A DNA stretch of 64,000 bases from Pontixanthobacter aestiaquae (GTDB taxonomy: Bacteria; Pseudomonadota; Alphaproteobacteria; Sphingomonadales; Sphingomonadaceae): positions 2,795,685-2,859,684 of the forward strand of contig NZ_WTYZ01000001.1 of NCBI RefSeq assembly GCF_009827455.1, given 5' to 3'. Positions within the stretch are counted from its first letter, which is position 1; the number at the start of each line of letters is the position of its first letter. The notes beneath the pieces were generated by a model. The model saw only the letters and a program-made list of their open reading frames with translations, had not been told where the DNA came from and ran no database searches. A program made the translations under genes and the position numbers. Below are positions 1 through 8,635 of the stretch, in pieces.

Positions 1-762
1 GATTAGTGGGATGTGCCGAAAGCCCCCGCTCGCCATCAGCGCCATGGCTTCGGCGACAGTCGCGTTGGTCCCTAGCGTTTGCGGCCCAGTCGTCATGACA
101 TCGCCAACCTCGCGATCAAGCGCGACGCCTCCTGCGACCACCCGGCTGCGCAGGTCTTTATCTGTAAAAATGCCCTCGAGCTTGCCATCCTCACACACGG
201 CCAGTGTGCTGACATTGCGCTGATGCATCAATTGCACCGCGTCTGCGATCTGCGTTGATGGGATACAGGAAACAGGCGTGGACCGACCGACCAGATTCCC
301 CACCTGCCGGTCGTCAAGCGCAAAGGAGCTGCCTTCTCGCAGCCGTGCCAGGGCGTGCCTGATCCGCGCTGCCTCATCTGCGGCGAAAAACTCCCTGAAA
401 TCTGGGGACTGTTTGCGCAATTCGTGAAACCGTTCGGCGGGGATTGCGTAAAGCAGCGTATCCTCAAGCGCGATCGTGGTATTTCGCACTTCCCCCCCGC
501 GCAGCAGCGAGGGATATGCGAATGTCGATCCCTCTTCGAGACGCGCTGTTAGATCTTTGCCGGCAAGGCGCAACTCCACAGCGCCCGACCTGATAACAAA
601 GAGGCTGTCATTGTGGTCTCCGGCAGTGAGAATGGAGTCGCCCGTTCGAGCATAGCGCACTGTTACCGTGCGGCTGAGTGCAGAACGCTCGGCTGGGATG
701 AGCGAAGCAAAGGGCGCAGTCCGCTCAAGAAAATTCGCAACTTCTGCAATTTCGACAGACAT
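1..762 (-). CDS. CNB/CBS-domain signalling protein, C-terminus cut by window edge
   Basis: The reverse strand reads open from an ATG at 762 to the window edge (254 codons, no stop), so only the N-terminal part is visible. A GGAGG Shine-Dalgarno lies just upstream. Residues about 5-125 look like a cyclic-nucleotide-binding domain, with TGDSILTAGD and a DSLFVIRSGAVEL strand. From about 155 two CBS motifs follow, with NVSTLAVCEDGKLEGIFTDK and VGDVMTTGPQTL. This CNB-CBS-CBS order is that of the DUF294 nucleotidyltransferase-like signal proteins, so a DUF294 domain is expected beyond the edge; that part is inference. The ligand is unknown. The gene is convergent with nothing and is separated from the dnaE2 stop by about 250 bases in which I see no gene. 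Confidence 0.85.
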   Translation of the reverse strand, partial: MSVEIAEVANFLERTAPFASLIPAERSALSRTVTVRYARTGDSILTAGDHNDSLFVIRSGAVELRLAGKDLTARLEEGSTFAYPSLLRGGEVRNTTIALEDTLLYAIPAERFHELRKQSPDFREFFAADEAARIRHALARLREGSSFALDDRQVGNLVGRSTPVSCIPSTQIADAVQLMHQRNVSTLAVCEDGKLEGIFTDKDLRSRVVAGGVALDREVGDVMTTGPQTLGTNATVAEAMALMASGGFRHIPLI

Positions 763-1013
763 TTTCCCTCCGTTACCTCGCATATAGTGAAACGGTATTG
801 GACAAAGGGATCAAGCCCTACTTTGGTCGAGCAACACCAGATAGCATTTGGAAATACTCGAAACGCTGGTCTGGATTGCGGGTCGCTTAGCGTTGAGGAA
901 ACGAATAATCGCTATTGTGGTCGCAAGCCGAACGACTGCTTTCCCGAGTCCGCAGAGCAAAACCCGACGGTCCGTTAACGGCCCAGTAGCGGACGTTGAG
1001 CTGTTTTGATGCT

Positions 1014-4000
1014 TCAGTGAAAATCCCGTGACTTCGGAATGATTTTTGCGTCACGCGGATGGCTACTTTGCATCGCGGGTAGCGCAGCAGGGCCAGATCC
1101 AATTTTTACCGGAAGGGGACTATTTATGTGATCTGCACGCGCAAGAGCTGGCGGAAAACTATCCTCGGACAATTCAGCGAGTTTGTGGCTCACATCGGTA
1201 AGATGAGTTGCAATCACATGCGTCACTTCATCATCGAACTCTATACGTCCGCGCACTTCCATCAAGCGAGAAGCCATGACGGTCTTGCGGAATTTCTCCA
1301 TCATATCTGGCCAGATAACGAGATTAATTACGCCGCTTTCGTCTTCCAGTGTGATGAAGCACACGCCTTTTGCACTGCCAGGCCGCTGCCGGATCAGCAC
1401 AATGCCAGCGACCTTGATATGCGAGCCGTTCTTACACCGCCGTAAGTTTGAAGCTGGAGTGAAGCTACGCATTGCCAGATCGCCGCGTAGGAAAGCCATC
1501 GGATGCGCCTTCAGAGATAGCCGCATTGTCTGGTAATCAGCCACTACGTGTTCGCTCAGCGGCATATCCGGCAAGGTGAATGCGCTAATCTCGCCACCTT
1601 CATCGCGGGCCTCTGCGGCAGCGAACAATGGCAAGTCGGGCAGACCCTTTACGCTTCGCGCATCCCACAATGCCTGCCTGCGATCCAGACCAATTGACCT
1701 GAAGGCATCAGCATCAGCCAAACGTTCAATTATCGCTGGGGAAAGCGCGGCACGGTGCTTCAGAGATGCAACGTCTGCAAACGGCCCTCCATGATCTCTA
1801 GCAGCCACCAACCTTGCTGCTGCTGCCTCGCCAAGCCCGTCTATTTGCCGGAAGCCAAGCCTGACACTGAAGCCTCTGTCTTCGAGCCGATTGTCCCATC
1901 TACTCTTGTTCACATCTACAGAGCGAACATTCACCCCGTGCTCGCTGGCATCGCGGACGATTTGCGCTGGCGCGTAGAATCCCATCGGCTGGGAGTTCAG
2001 CAGCGCTGCGCAGAAGGCTGCGGGATAGTGGCATTTCAGCCAGCTTGATACGTAAACCAGATGGGCAAAACTTGCTGCATGGCTTTCTGGGAATCCGTAT
2101 TCCCCAAACCCCTTGATCTGGTTGAAACAGCGTTCGGAAAAGTCTGGATCGTAACCACGAGCAATCATACGTCCGACCATCATATCCTGAAGCGCATCGA
2201 CCATGCCGCGTGACCGGAAAGTCGCCATCGCTTTGCGCAGCCGGTTGGCCTCCAATGGCGTAAACCTTGCAGCATCAAGCGCGATCTTCATCGCCTGTTC
2301 CTGAAAGATCGGAACGCCCAAAGTGCGTTGTAGGATCGAAGACAACTCATCCGGCGGACCATGTTCTGGTGACGGATAAGGGATTTCTACTGCTTCTTCG
2401 CCGCGCCGTCGTTTTAGATAAGGATGGACCATATCGCCCTGGATTGGCCCGGGCCGCACAATCGCAACCTGAATGACCAAATCATAAAACTCACGCGGTT
2501 TGAGGCGCGGCAGCATATTCATTTGCGCGCGGCTCTCGACCTGAAACACGCCAAGGCTGTCACCCTTTCTCAGCATGGCGTAGGTTTCGGGATCTTCGCG
2601 CGGGACGCTCGCGAGAGTGAGGTCGCGATTGTGATGCTCTTGCATCAGATCGAGACACTTGCGGATACAGGTCAGCATACCAAGTGCCAGCACATCGATT
2701 TTCAGAATGCCAAGCGCATCAATATCGTCCTTGTCCCATTCTATAAATGTCCGGTCAGGCATAGCGCCATTACCGATAGGCACGGTTTCAGTAAGTGCGC
2801 CTTGAGTAAGAATGAAACCGCCTACATGCTGCGATAAGTGACGCGGCATTCCGATCATCTGATCTGTTAGTGTTAGAACGCGCCGCAGATAAGGGTCGCG
2901 CAAATCCATACCGGTTTCGGTGACATTCTTCTCACCGATTTCTCGCCCGTGACTGCCCCATACCGTTTTGGCGAGCGCGCTGGTTACATCTTCGGATAGG
3001 CCCATTGCCTTGCCGACTTCGCGAATAGCCATTCGGGGGCGATAATGGATAACGGTAGCGCACAGACCGGCACGGCTACGTCCATAGCGACCATAAATAT
3101 ATTGGATGACGTCTTCGCGCCGCTCATGTTCAAAATCGACATCTATGTCAGGTGGCTCTTTGCGTTCTTCCGATATGAAGCGGTCGAACAGCAGAGCGTG
3201 CTGGGCTGGATCGACTGAGGTAATTTCCAAGCAATAACAAACCGCGCTGTTTGCCGCCGAACCGCGCCCCTGACACAGAATTGGCGGTTCTTGGTTCCGC
3301 GCAAAATCCACGATGTCTTTAATGGTCAGGAAATAGCGCGCAAGGTCGAGTTTCCCGATTAGCGCCAATTCTTTCTCGACGGTTTGACGGACCTTATCGG
3401 GTATGCCTTCCGGGTATCGGCCAAGGCTTCCTTCCCAAGTCAATTCTGCAAGCTGGTCTTGTGCAGTCTTGCCTTCCGGCACGATTTCTTCCGGATATTC
3501 ATACCGCAGCTCATCAAGCGAAAATGTGCAGGCATCGGCAACGTCCCGCGTGGCGGATATTGCGTGTGGCCAATCTGTGAACAAGCGCATCATCTCGTCC
3601 GGAGATTTAAGATACCGTTCGCCATTCGCTTTGAGGATAGGTGCAGCTTCGGCCAACGTTGTCTTGTTGCGAATGCATGCCATCACATCATGCAATGGCC
3701 GACGTTCCGGCAGATGGTAGCGAACGTCATTGGTAGCCAAAATGCTTAGACCGGCACGGCGAGCTAATGCGTCCAAGCGATTAATGCGCGACACATCATC
3801 GCCGCGATAAAGGTAGCAGACAGCAATGTTGCTTAAGCTTGGCAACGATTCTGATAATAAAGGCAGTATCTGCTCAAACTTCATTTGCTCATGGTCAGAC
3901 ACGAGCCTCAGATGCTTGGTATCGGCTGTTTTCTTTGGAAACGGTGCGGGATACTGGGCCGTATCCAAATCATGTGGCGGAATGACAATCAGCTGAATAT

Positions 4001-4442
4001 CTTGCTGCGCCGCCGCCAGCATTTCCAAAGTCAGATGGCATTCGCCCTTCTTCTGCCATTTGTGGTCGAGAGTTTGCATTTTGCCGTCCGAAAGCAACCG
4101 GCTCAAACGGCCATAGCCTGCGCGAGTTTTAGGGTAGGCAAGAAACGAAGGGGTGTCGATGAGATCAAGCCGTGCGCCGATAATCGGCCGCAGCTTGGCC
4201 TCTTTGGCCTCGGTGTGGAGCCGCACCACACCAGCCAAGGTGTTTCGGTCCGCAATGCCGATAGCGTGGTAGCCAAGCGTCTGTGCCTTCAGCGCTAGAT
4301 CAACCGCATCGGACGCGCCGCGCAGAAACGAGAAACAACTCGTCACCCCAAGCTCGACATAAGGCGCAGGCGGACTGGCTTTGAAATCACAGCCAATCTG
4401 TTTCAGAGATCGTTTGTCGGGAGTGAGCGGCGCATCAGGCAT
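1014..4442 (-). CDS. dnaE2: Error-prone DNA polymerase DnaE2
   Basis: This is a C-family DNA polymerase of 1142 residues, the catalytic subunit of the ImuA-ImuB-DnaE2 translesion mutasome. The N-terminal PHP domain opens with ELGVTSCFSFLRGASDA and ADRNTLAGVVRLH. The palm carries the acidic motif PPDIDVDFEHERRE, and an OB-fold stretch lies near the C-terminus (HIKVAGIVLIRQRPGSAKG). The length is usual for DnaE2, which lacks the C-terminal clamp/tau-binding extension of DnaE1. It is the last gene of imuA-imuB-dnaE2. Its ATG overlaps the imuB stop as TAATG, which suggests translational coupling. Induction probably comes from the LexA box upstream of imuA. The family links this enzyme to damage-induced mutagenesis. 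Confidence 0.96.
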   Translation of the reverse strand: MPDAPLTPDKRSLKQIGCDFKASPPAPYVELGVTSCFSFLRGASDAVDLALKAQTLGYHAIGIADRNTLAGVVRLHTEAKEAKLRPIIGARLDLIDTPSFLAYPKTRAGYGRLSRLLSDGKMQTLDHKWQKKGECHLTLEMLAAAQQDIQLIVIPPHDLDTAQYPAPFPKKTADTKHLRLVSDHEQMKFEQILPLLSESLPSLSNIAVCYLYRGDDVSRINRLDALARRAGLSILATNDVRYHLPERRPLHDVMACIRNKTTLAEAAPILKANGERYLKSPDEMMRLFTDWPHAISATRDVADACTFSLDELRYEYPEEIVPEGKTAQDQLAELTWEGSLGRYPEGIPDKVRQTVEKELALIGKLDLARYFLTIKDIVDFARNQEPPILCQGRGSAANSAVCYCLEITSVDPAQHALLFDRFISEERKEPPDIDVDFEHERREDVIQYIYGRYGRSRAGLCATVIHYRPRMAIREVGKAMGLSEDVTSALAKTVWGSHGREIGEKNVTETGMDLRDPYLRRVLTLTDQMIGMPRHLSQHVGGFILTQGALTETVPIGNGAMPDRTFIEWDKDDIDALGILKIDVLALGMLTCIRKCLDLMQEHHNRDLTLASVPREDPETYAMLRKGDSLGVFQVESRAQMNMLPRLKPREFYDLVIQVAIVRPGPIQGDMVHPYLKRRRGEEAVEIPYPSPEHGPPDELSSILQRTLGVPIFQEQAMKIALDAARFTPLEANRLRKAMATFRSRGMVDALQDMMVGRMIARGYDPDFSERCFNQIKGFGEYGFPESHAASFAHLVYVSSWLKCHYPAAFCAALLNSQPMGFYAPAQIVRDASEHGVNVRSVDVNKSRWDNRLEDRGFSVRLGFRQIDGLGEAAAARLVAARDHGGPFADVASLKHRAALSPAIIERLADADAFRSIGLDRRQALWDARSVKGLPDLPLFAAAEARDEGGEISAFTLPDMPLSEHVVADYQTMRLSLKAHPMAFLRGDLAMRSFTPASNLRRCKNGSHIKVAGIVLIRQRPGSAKGVCFITLEDESGVINLVIWPDMMEKFRKTVMASRLMEVRGRIEFDDEVTHVIATHLTDVSHKLAELSEDSFPPALARADHINSPLPVKIGSGPAALPAMQSSHPRDAKIIPKSRDFH

Positions 4443-5998
4443 TATGGAAACATGCCGTGCAAATACCAGTCAGGCGCGTTGCCGCGACCATCGCCGGTTA
4501 CGCCGTTACGGTATATCCAATAGCGCCTGCCCATATCGTCTTCGATCCGGTAATAATCTCTTAGACGGACATTGGAGCGCTCTTTCCACCATTCGGGCGA
4601 GATACGCTCCGGCCCTTCACTTCGAGCAATATCATGAACGTTGCCGCGCCAACGAAACTTGCGAGGAACGCCTTCCGGCGTTGCATAGACAACAGAGATG
4701 CGTTCGGCCCGCTCCAGCAGTTTTAATGGCCGCTGATAAAACTGCATCTCACTCTGGCTGGATTTGGCTACATTTGGTGAGGCAAACCTATACGAGCGCT
4801 CTGGCACATGACTGCGTGCAGTAATTGGCATTTGCACAGCATCGGGACCAAGCCGGGCTGTGATACGGTCAAGCATCTGCGGTAATGTCGTGCCGATATC
4901 CTCGTCGGCTTCGTCTATGCTCGCTTGAGCTAACGCTAAAGGCGCAGACCAAGTCGAGATTAGATCAACCTGATCTATACCGAAGCCTGCCTGCACATCA
5001 TCCAGCTTGGCTCCGAATAGGCGTACGATATGCGGAGCTTCACGTGTCGCTTCTGACAGCTCTAACGCGCGAACAATGACATCTCCGTCGACCCTGTACG
5101 CCCGCATTTCCAGCCGTCTCGTACCCATCCGCTCGCTTTCGAGTAGGCACACCAGATCATCCGCTAGATCAATGATTATCTGATCCAGCAGGCTACGGTG
5201 CAAAATCGGTTCCATCAGTCTGCGCGAGACGCGGAGCGGGTCTTTGCGATGAAGCGGAATCATCGGCTCAGGCACTTTACCGAGAAGCTGATCGAGCCGG
5301 ATTAGCGGATTGGTTTGCGGGTTTCGGTGATCGCGGAAACGGCGAGCAAGACTTTGGCGAGGGGCTTTGCTTAAGTCACCAATCGTTTTCAGGCCCAAGC
5401 GGCGCAGAAGCTTTGAAATGGAAGGGGTCAGGCGAAGCGCTGCCACGGGCAGATCGCTGAGGCTACGCATTGGATCATCATTGTCGCCGACGCAGTATTG
5501 ATTGCCATAATGCGACAACGCCCATGCTGCGCTTCCCGTGAATGCCATCGCACTGCGGCTTCGAAAACCGCGCTTCTCACAGTTCTGCGCAATATCGCGA
5601 AGCAATGCCTGCGGCCCGCCGTGTAGGTGGGTAGCATTGGTAACATCGAGCAAGATAGAATCTTCGCCATCGACCATGCTCCACGGACCCCATCGCTGCG
5701 CCCACAATGCGATCCGCTCCAGTGTCTTGCTGTCACCCGGCAAGTCGGCACTTTCGGATGATATCTCAGGATAAAGCGCGCGCGCATCGACCAGCCGCTG
5801 GCCTACTTGCACACCTGCTTGACGCGCTGCGTCGTTGACAGCCGTTATACGCGGCCCATGTGCGCTCTCGATTGTAAGAGCGAAAGCCAAGCTAGCACGC
5901 TCAGGCGCTGCCTGCTTCTGCCAGCGGTCTATCGCCAGATATGGCAACCATATCGAGACGATTTGCCGATGAGACGATTGTAAGCGCTCCATCGTCAT
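4442..5998 (-). CDS. imuB: ImuB, Y-family polymerase-like mutasome subunit
   Basis: ImuB is a catalytically inactive Y-family (DinB-like) protein that bridges the beta clamp, ImuA and DnaE2. The reading frame is open to 6157, but I place the start at 5998. There an ATG has GGAAG seven bases upstream, and the protein begins MTMERLQSSHRQIVSIWLPYLAIDRW, as ImuB proteins do (518 aa). Another ATG lies at 5992. The usual DxD metal-binding motif of active Y-family enzymes is replaced (IWLPYLAIDRW), as known for ImuB. The C-terminus has the family signature RLRDYYRIEDDMGRRYWIYR. The start lies inside the end of imuA, about 98 bases of overlap, and the stop overlaps dnaE2. Confidence 0.95.
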   Translation of the reverse strand: MTMERLQSSHRQIVSIWLPYLAIDRWQKQAAPERASLAFALTIESAHGPRITAVNDAARQAGVQVGQRLVDARALYPEISSESADLPGDSKTLERIALWAQRWGPWSMVDGEDSILLDVTNATHLHGGPQALLRDIAQNCEKRGFRSRSAMAFTGSAAWALSHYGNQYCVGDNDDPMRSLSDLPVAALRLTPSISKLLRRLGLKTIGDLSKAPRQSLARRFRDHRNPQTNPLIRLDQLLGKVPEPMIPLHRKDPLRVSRRLMEPILHRSLLDQIIIDLADDLVCLLESERMGTRRLEMRAYRVDGDVIVRALELSEATREAPHIVRLFGAKLDDVQAGFGIDQVDLISTWSAPLALAQASIDEADEDIGTTLPQMLDRITARLGPDAVQMPITARSHVPERSYRFASPNVAKSSQSEMQFYQRPLKLLERAERISVVYATPEGVPRKFRWRGNVHDIARSEGPERISPEWWKERSNVRLRDYYRIEDDMGRRYWIYRNGVTGDGRGNAPDWYLHGMFP

Positions 5999-6611
5999 GA
6001 CCCAGCTTCCAGCGTGAAGGTCGATACAATCGTGAGCGGAACAGCTCCGCATTCCAGACCGGACTGCCGGACGCTTTGGAGTTGGTGGCGCAAGGCAGCG
6101 ACATTGCCGCTTCGATATCCCAACGCATACGGGCCGCGCTGAGTGAACGCTCCGCATCGCCGCGTATCAGATACAGAGGAACGCCGTAATTCTCGCTGGC
6201 AAACGCCAATCGCCGCGATTGCGTAAAACCCAATGCTTTGGGATCGCCAGAAATCTCGCCAATGACAAAGCTGAGCGCTGAACATTTCAGCCCTTCTTCC
6301 AAAGCGAACAGGGCATCTTCAACTTTGTCAGCCGCGACATAGTGGCAGTCGTGCCGCAGGCTTTCTGGCAAACCGTAAAGATAGGGGACGCCTGAACGCT
6401 TGCGGGACCGTTCATCCTGAACCCACAGCCAAGGGCGGTCGCCTCCATGCTTTTGCGCCATAGCCATCGCAAACCCGCCTCCGGCTGCAGTATCGGAGCT
6501 GCAAAAGATTTCGGTTTGGGTAGGTGCATAGTCGATCTGCGGGTTCCATTGCGTGTCGGTTGATTGGCGCAGGCTCATCAATTGAGAGGCTTGGACCGTG
6601 GGAACTTCCAT
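5901..6611 (-). CDS. imuA: ImuA, RecA-like mutasome protein
   Basis: ImuA is a RecA-like accessory protein (236 aa) that works with ImuB and DnaE2 in SOS mutagenesis. Recognisable stretches are RPWLWVQDERSRKRSGVPYLYG, ALFALEEGLKC, ALSFVIGEISGDPKAL and LTQSRRL-like RRLAFASENYGVPLYLIRGD. The Walker A motif of RecA is degenerate (SSDTAAGGGFAMAMA), as is usual in ImuA. The ATG at 6611 lies 30 bases from the LexA box at 6641-6655. No clear Shine-Dalgarno is visible, and an internal ATG at 6578 is an alternative. It is the first gene of the mutasome operon. Confidence 0.92.
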   Translation of the reverse strand: MEVPTVQASQLMSLRQSTDTQWNPQIDYAPTQTEIFCSSDTAAGGGFAMAMAQKHGGDRPWLWVQDERSRKRSGVPYLYGLPESLRHDCHYVAADKVEDALFALEEGLKCSALSFVIGEISGDPKALGFTQSRRLAFASENYGVPLYLIRGDAERSLSAARMRWDIEAAMSLPCATNSKASGSPVWNAELFRSRLYRPSRWKLGHDDGALTIVSSANRLDMVAISGDRPLAEAGSA

Positions 6612-6640
6612 AGTTTACGATGTGCCTTTGCCGAATCATT

Positions 6641-6655
6641 GTTCTACTTATGTTC
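6641..6655. promoter_or_regulatory. LexA (SOS) box, alphaproteobacterial type
   Basis: The sequence GTTCTACTTATGTTC is a perfect GTTC-N7-GTTC direct repeat, the LexA operator known from Alphaproteobacteria. It lies between divergent imuA (ATG 30 bases away) and the SRAP-family gene (ATG 50 bases away), so one operator can control both. Confidence 0.9.
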
Positions 6656-6704
6656 CGCTTTACAGCGCCGATATGCAAGCCCAAAAAGAACGCCGGAGAA
6701 AAGT

Positions 6705-7310
6705 ATGTGCAACCTTTACCGCCTGAGCCAGTCCGTAACTGAGATCGCCAAGCTTTTTGATGCTGGCGGCAATCTCAACGCCAATTTACCCAGCCATATA
6801 TATCCAGCCTCAAATGGAATTGTCATCGAAAGCGGCTATCTGCGCTCAATGACTTGGGGCTTCCCGCTAGCTCAGAAGTCGAAAAAGACTGGCAAGCCGC
6901 AAAAACCCAAACCAGTCAACAATGCCCGAACCGACAAGCTCGACAGTTTCTTTTGGAATAATAGCTTTGCTGAACGACGCTGCCTGATCCCGCTATCTGC
7001 ATTTGCAGAAGCGCAAGGTGAGCGTGGCTCTATAACACGCACATGGATGTCTTTGGCTGACGATGAAGTGATGGTCTGCGCAGGAGTGTGGCGAGACAGC
7101 GATGAATGGGGACCGTGTTATTCGATGATTATGACTGACGCGTCTGAACAGATGAAACCGATCCACAACCGAATGCCGGTGATTTTGACAGCGCAGGATC
7201 GGGAACGATTTATTGATGGTGATGAAAGCGATGCCTTAGCATTGTGCACTCCGTTTAAAGGCGAGCTGGAGATCGATCAGACTGATGAGCCTTGGTTCAA
7301 CCGCAAGTGA
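6705..7310 (+). CDS. SOS response-associated peptidase, SRAP/YedK family
   Basis: This is an SRAP-domain protein of 201 aa. The family forms a thiazolidine DNA-protein crosslink with abasic sites in single-stranded DNA. After removal of Met the catalytic Cys2 is exposed (MCNLYRLSQ). Other family residues visible are the VNNAR motif (Asn73), Glu102 in SAFAEAQG and His154 in IHNRMPVIL. The frame is open from 6564, but the ATG at 6705 with GGAGA upstream gives the required Met-Cys start. The gene is divergent from imuA and shares the LexA box, so SOS induction is likely. Confidence 0.95.
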   Translation: MCNLYRLSQSVTEIAKLFDAGGNLNANLPSHIYPASNGIVIESGYLRSMTWGFPLAQKSKKTGKPQKPKPVNNARTDKLDSFFWNNSFAERRCLIPLSAFAEAQGERGSITRTWMSLADDEVMVCAGVWRDSDEWGPCYSMIMTDASEQMKPIHNRMPVILTAQDRERFIDGDESDALALCTPFKGELEIDQTDEPWFNRK

Positions 7311-7558
7311 CAGACTATCCCCGAACACCAGATGGCAGATATTTCGTTGTGAACCGCAAATTACGGCGTTTATCTAATCCTGAACTCGATCAAGATGATC
7401 GCGAATGTCTGGTAAAAGAACTTATGCAAACAAGGAGGCAAGTCGCTGCCGCTAATCGTGCTGCTGACGAACCGATGCTTAAAGATGCTCGACGCAAAGT
7501 GAACGCTGCGAAGATTGCCCTTGCCGAACGTGGTCCAGTCTGGTGGACGGATGGCTGA
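7292..7558 (+). CDS. Small conserved protein downstream of SRAP, ended by an early in-frame TGA
   Basis: This 88-residue protein overlaps the SRAP end by 19 bases. It begins with TDYPRTPDGRYFVVNRKLRR and continues with LVKELMQTRRQV and ERGPVWWTDG. I recall a small uncharacterised alphaproteobacterial family of this kind whose C-terminus continues after WWTDG with APDYNRH-type sequence. Here a TGA stands at 7556-7558, and the same frame continues with PDYNRYLAKNTPYARWFDEL to a TGA at 7628. The gene therefore appears C-terminally truncated by one nonsense codon, or read through. Its function is unknown. The protein is charged and helical, with no signal peptide. Confidence 0.72.
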   Translation: MVQPQVTDYPRTPDGRYFVVNRKLRRLSNPELDQDDRECLVKELMQTRRQVAAANRAADEPMLKDARRKVNAAKIALAERGPVWWTDG

Positions 7559-7630
7559 CCAGATTACAATCGCTATCTCGCTAAGAACACTCCATATGCA
7601 AGATGGTTTGACGAGCTTGAAAATTCTTGA
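7559..7630 (+). other. In-frame coding remnant behind the TGA stop
   Basis: Directly after the TGA at 7556-7558 the frame stays open for 23 codons (PDYNRYLAKNTPYARWFDEL, then ENS) up to a TGA at 7628-7630. The residues fit the expected C-terminus of the preceding small protein. This suggests one substitution that turned a sense codon, such as GGA or an Ala/Gly-type codon, into TGA. Confidence 0.6.
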
Positions 7631-8004
7631 CCAGCTAGGAAACGACCACTCGCACTTTGGCGCTTCCGAGCAATCAATTTTTCTCTTCTGCTTTCCACCC
7701 CAATTGCGGTCAAAAGCGTAGGTCAACAATTGGGTCGTTAGCTGTCAGTTTGCTTTTGGCCGTCTAGTTCCACAGAGCGGCCAGTCGGCTAACGACGCGA
7801 ATAGAGACCTTCCTGATCTTCCATAGCTTGGGAAAATTACGCCAAATATCAATCGGCAACCGATTACTACACTTGGAGAGTGACCGGCCATGAATAGCCC
7901 TGATATGATGTTATCCACATCTCCTAAAAATAAATCAGAGCCGTTCACCCCTGCAGAATATATTTCATTTTGAAGACTTACGTTTACTCGGTTCTACAGC
8001 CATT
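7631..8004. other. Gene-poor intergenic region before the RHS locus
   Basis: About 370 bases lie between the SRAP block and the RHS locus. I see no convincing gene, tRNA or terminator. Short open frames here lack a Shine-Dalgarno and family-like residues. Part of the leader of the next gene's signal peptide (in-frame sequence from about 7951) may lie here if translation starts at a non-ATG codon. Confidence 0.5.
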
Positions 8005-8586
8005 GTGCTCGTTCTAAGCACAACAAATGTTTTAGCACAGTCAAACGATGTAGAACATGAGTATGACGCACTTGGGCGTTTGATTGTCACGGAGGCCACG
8101 ACCGGCGCAAATACAGGTGATACGCAGTCTTTTTGTTTTGATGAGCTTGGCAATAGGGTAGATTTTAAGTCGAGCGATGATGCAACCAAGTTAAGTTGCG
8201 CACTGCCGCCTGCACCTCCACCTCCTACTCCGCCACCGCCGCCTCCACCGCCGCCTCCACCGCCGCCTCCCGCGAACAGCCCGCCAAACGCCGTGAACGA
8301 TAGCGTGGCAGGCGAGTGCTTCGGGCTAGCGTTCGTTAATCTAACAGCCAATGACAGCGACCCAGAGCCAAATTATCCGTTAAACTTGTTAGCAATTAGC
8401 GCAGGTTCTGGCGGACAAGCTTCAGCCGCAATTGTGACGAGCAGCGTTGTTGAAGTGTATTTCGGCGGGCAATACGACATCACGACTTTTACTTATACCG
8501 TTGAAGATTCGCTTGGTGCGACCGACACTGCGACTCTCACTGTCGCGAGTGCCTGCCAAGGTGGCGGCGGGTTGCCGCAGCAGTAG
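8005..8586 (+). CDS. Secreted YD-repeat / polyproline / Ig-like (cadherin-like) protein
   Basis: The frame encodes an RHS-like YD unit (VEHEYDALGRLIVTEATTG, then FCFDELGNRV), a run of about 20 prolines, and then a domain of the tandem Ig-like/VCBS type (PPNAVNDSVAGE, VNLTANDSDPEPN, ITTFTYTVEDSLGATDTATL). The GTG at 8005 is the only usual start near the N-terminus, but the in-frame sequence upstream (DLRLLGSTAIVLVLSTTNVLAQ) reads as a complete signal peptide without any ATG. The true start is therefore unclear, or the gene has lost it. The YD unit links it to the RHS gene that follows. It may be an RHS remnant fused to an Ig-like domain or an accessory surface protein. Its function is not known. 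Confidence 0.65.
   Translation: MLVLSTTNVLAQSNDVEHEYDALGRLIVTEATTGANTGDTQSFCFDELGNRVDFKSSDDATKLSCALPPAPPPPTPPPPPPPPPPPPPPANSPPNAVNDSVAGECFGLAFVNLTANDSDPEPNYPLNLLAISAGSGGQASAAIVTSSVVEVYFGGQYDITTFTYTVEDSLGATDTATLTVASACQGGGGLPQQ
8206..8275 (+). repeat. Proline-codon microsatellite (CCN runs)
   Basis: The region is a run of CCN codons built largely of ccgccgcctcca units repeated in tandem. It encodes an uninterrupted polyproline linker between the YD part and the Ig-like domain. Such runs vary in length by slippage, and long polyproline needs elongation factor P for translation. On the other strand it gives a meaningless polyglycine frame. Confidence 0.8.
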
Positions 8587-8635
8587 CCGTGTCGCTTAGT
8601 TTTGATTTCGCGCAATCGACTTTGGGGTAAATATC

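Noticed and set aside
7965..8351. Polyglycine-containing minus-strand frame
   Set aside because: It is the complement of the polyproline codon run of the Ig-like gene.
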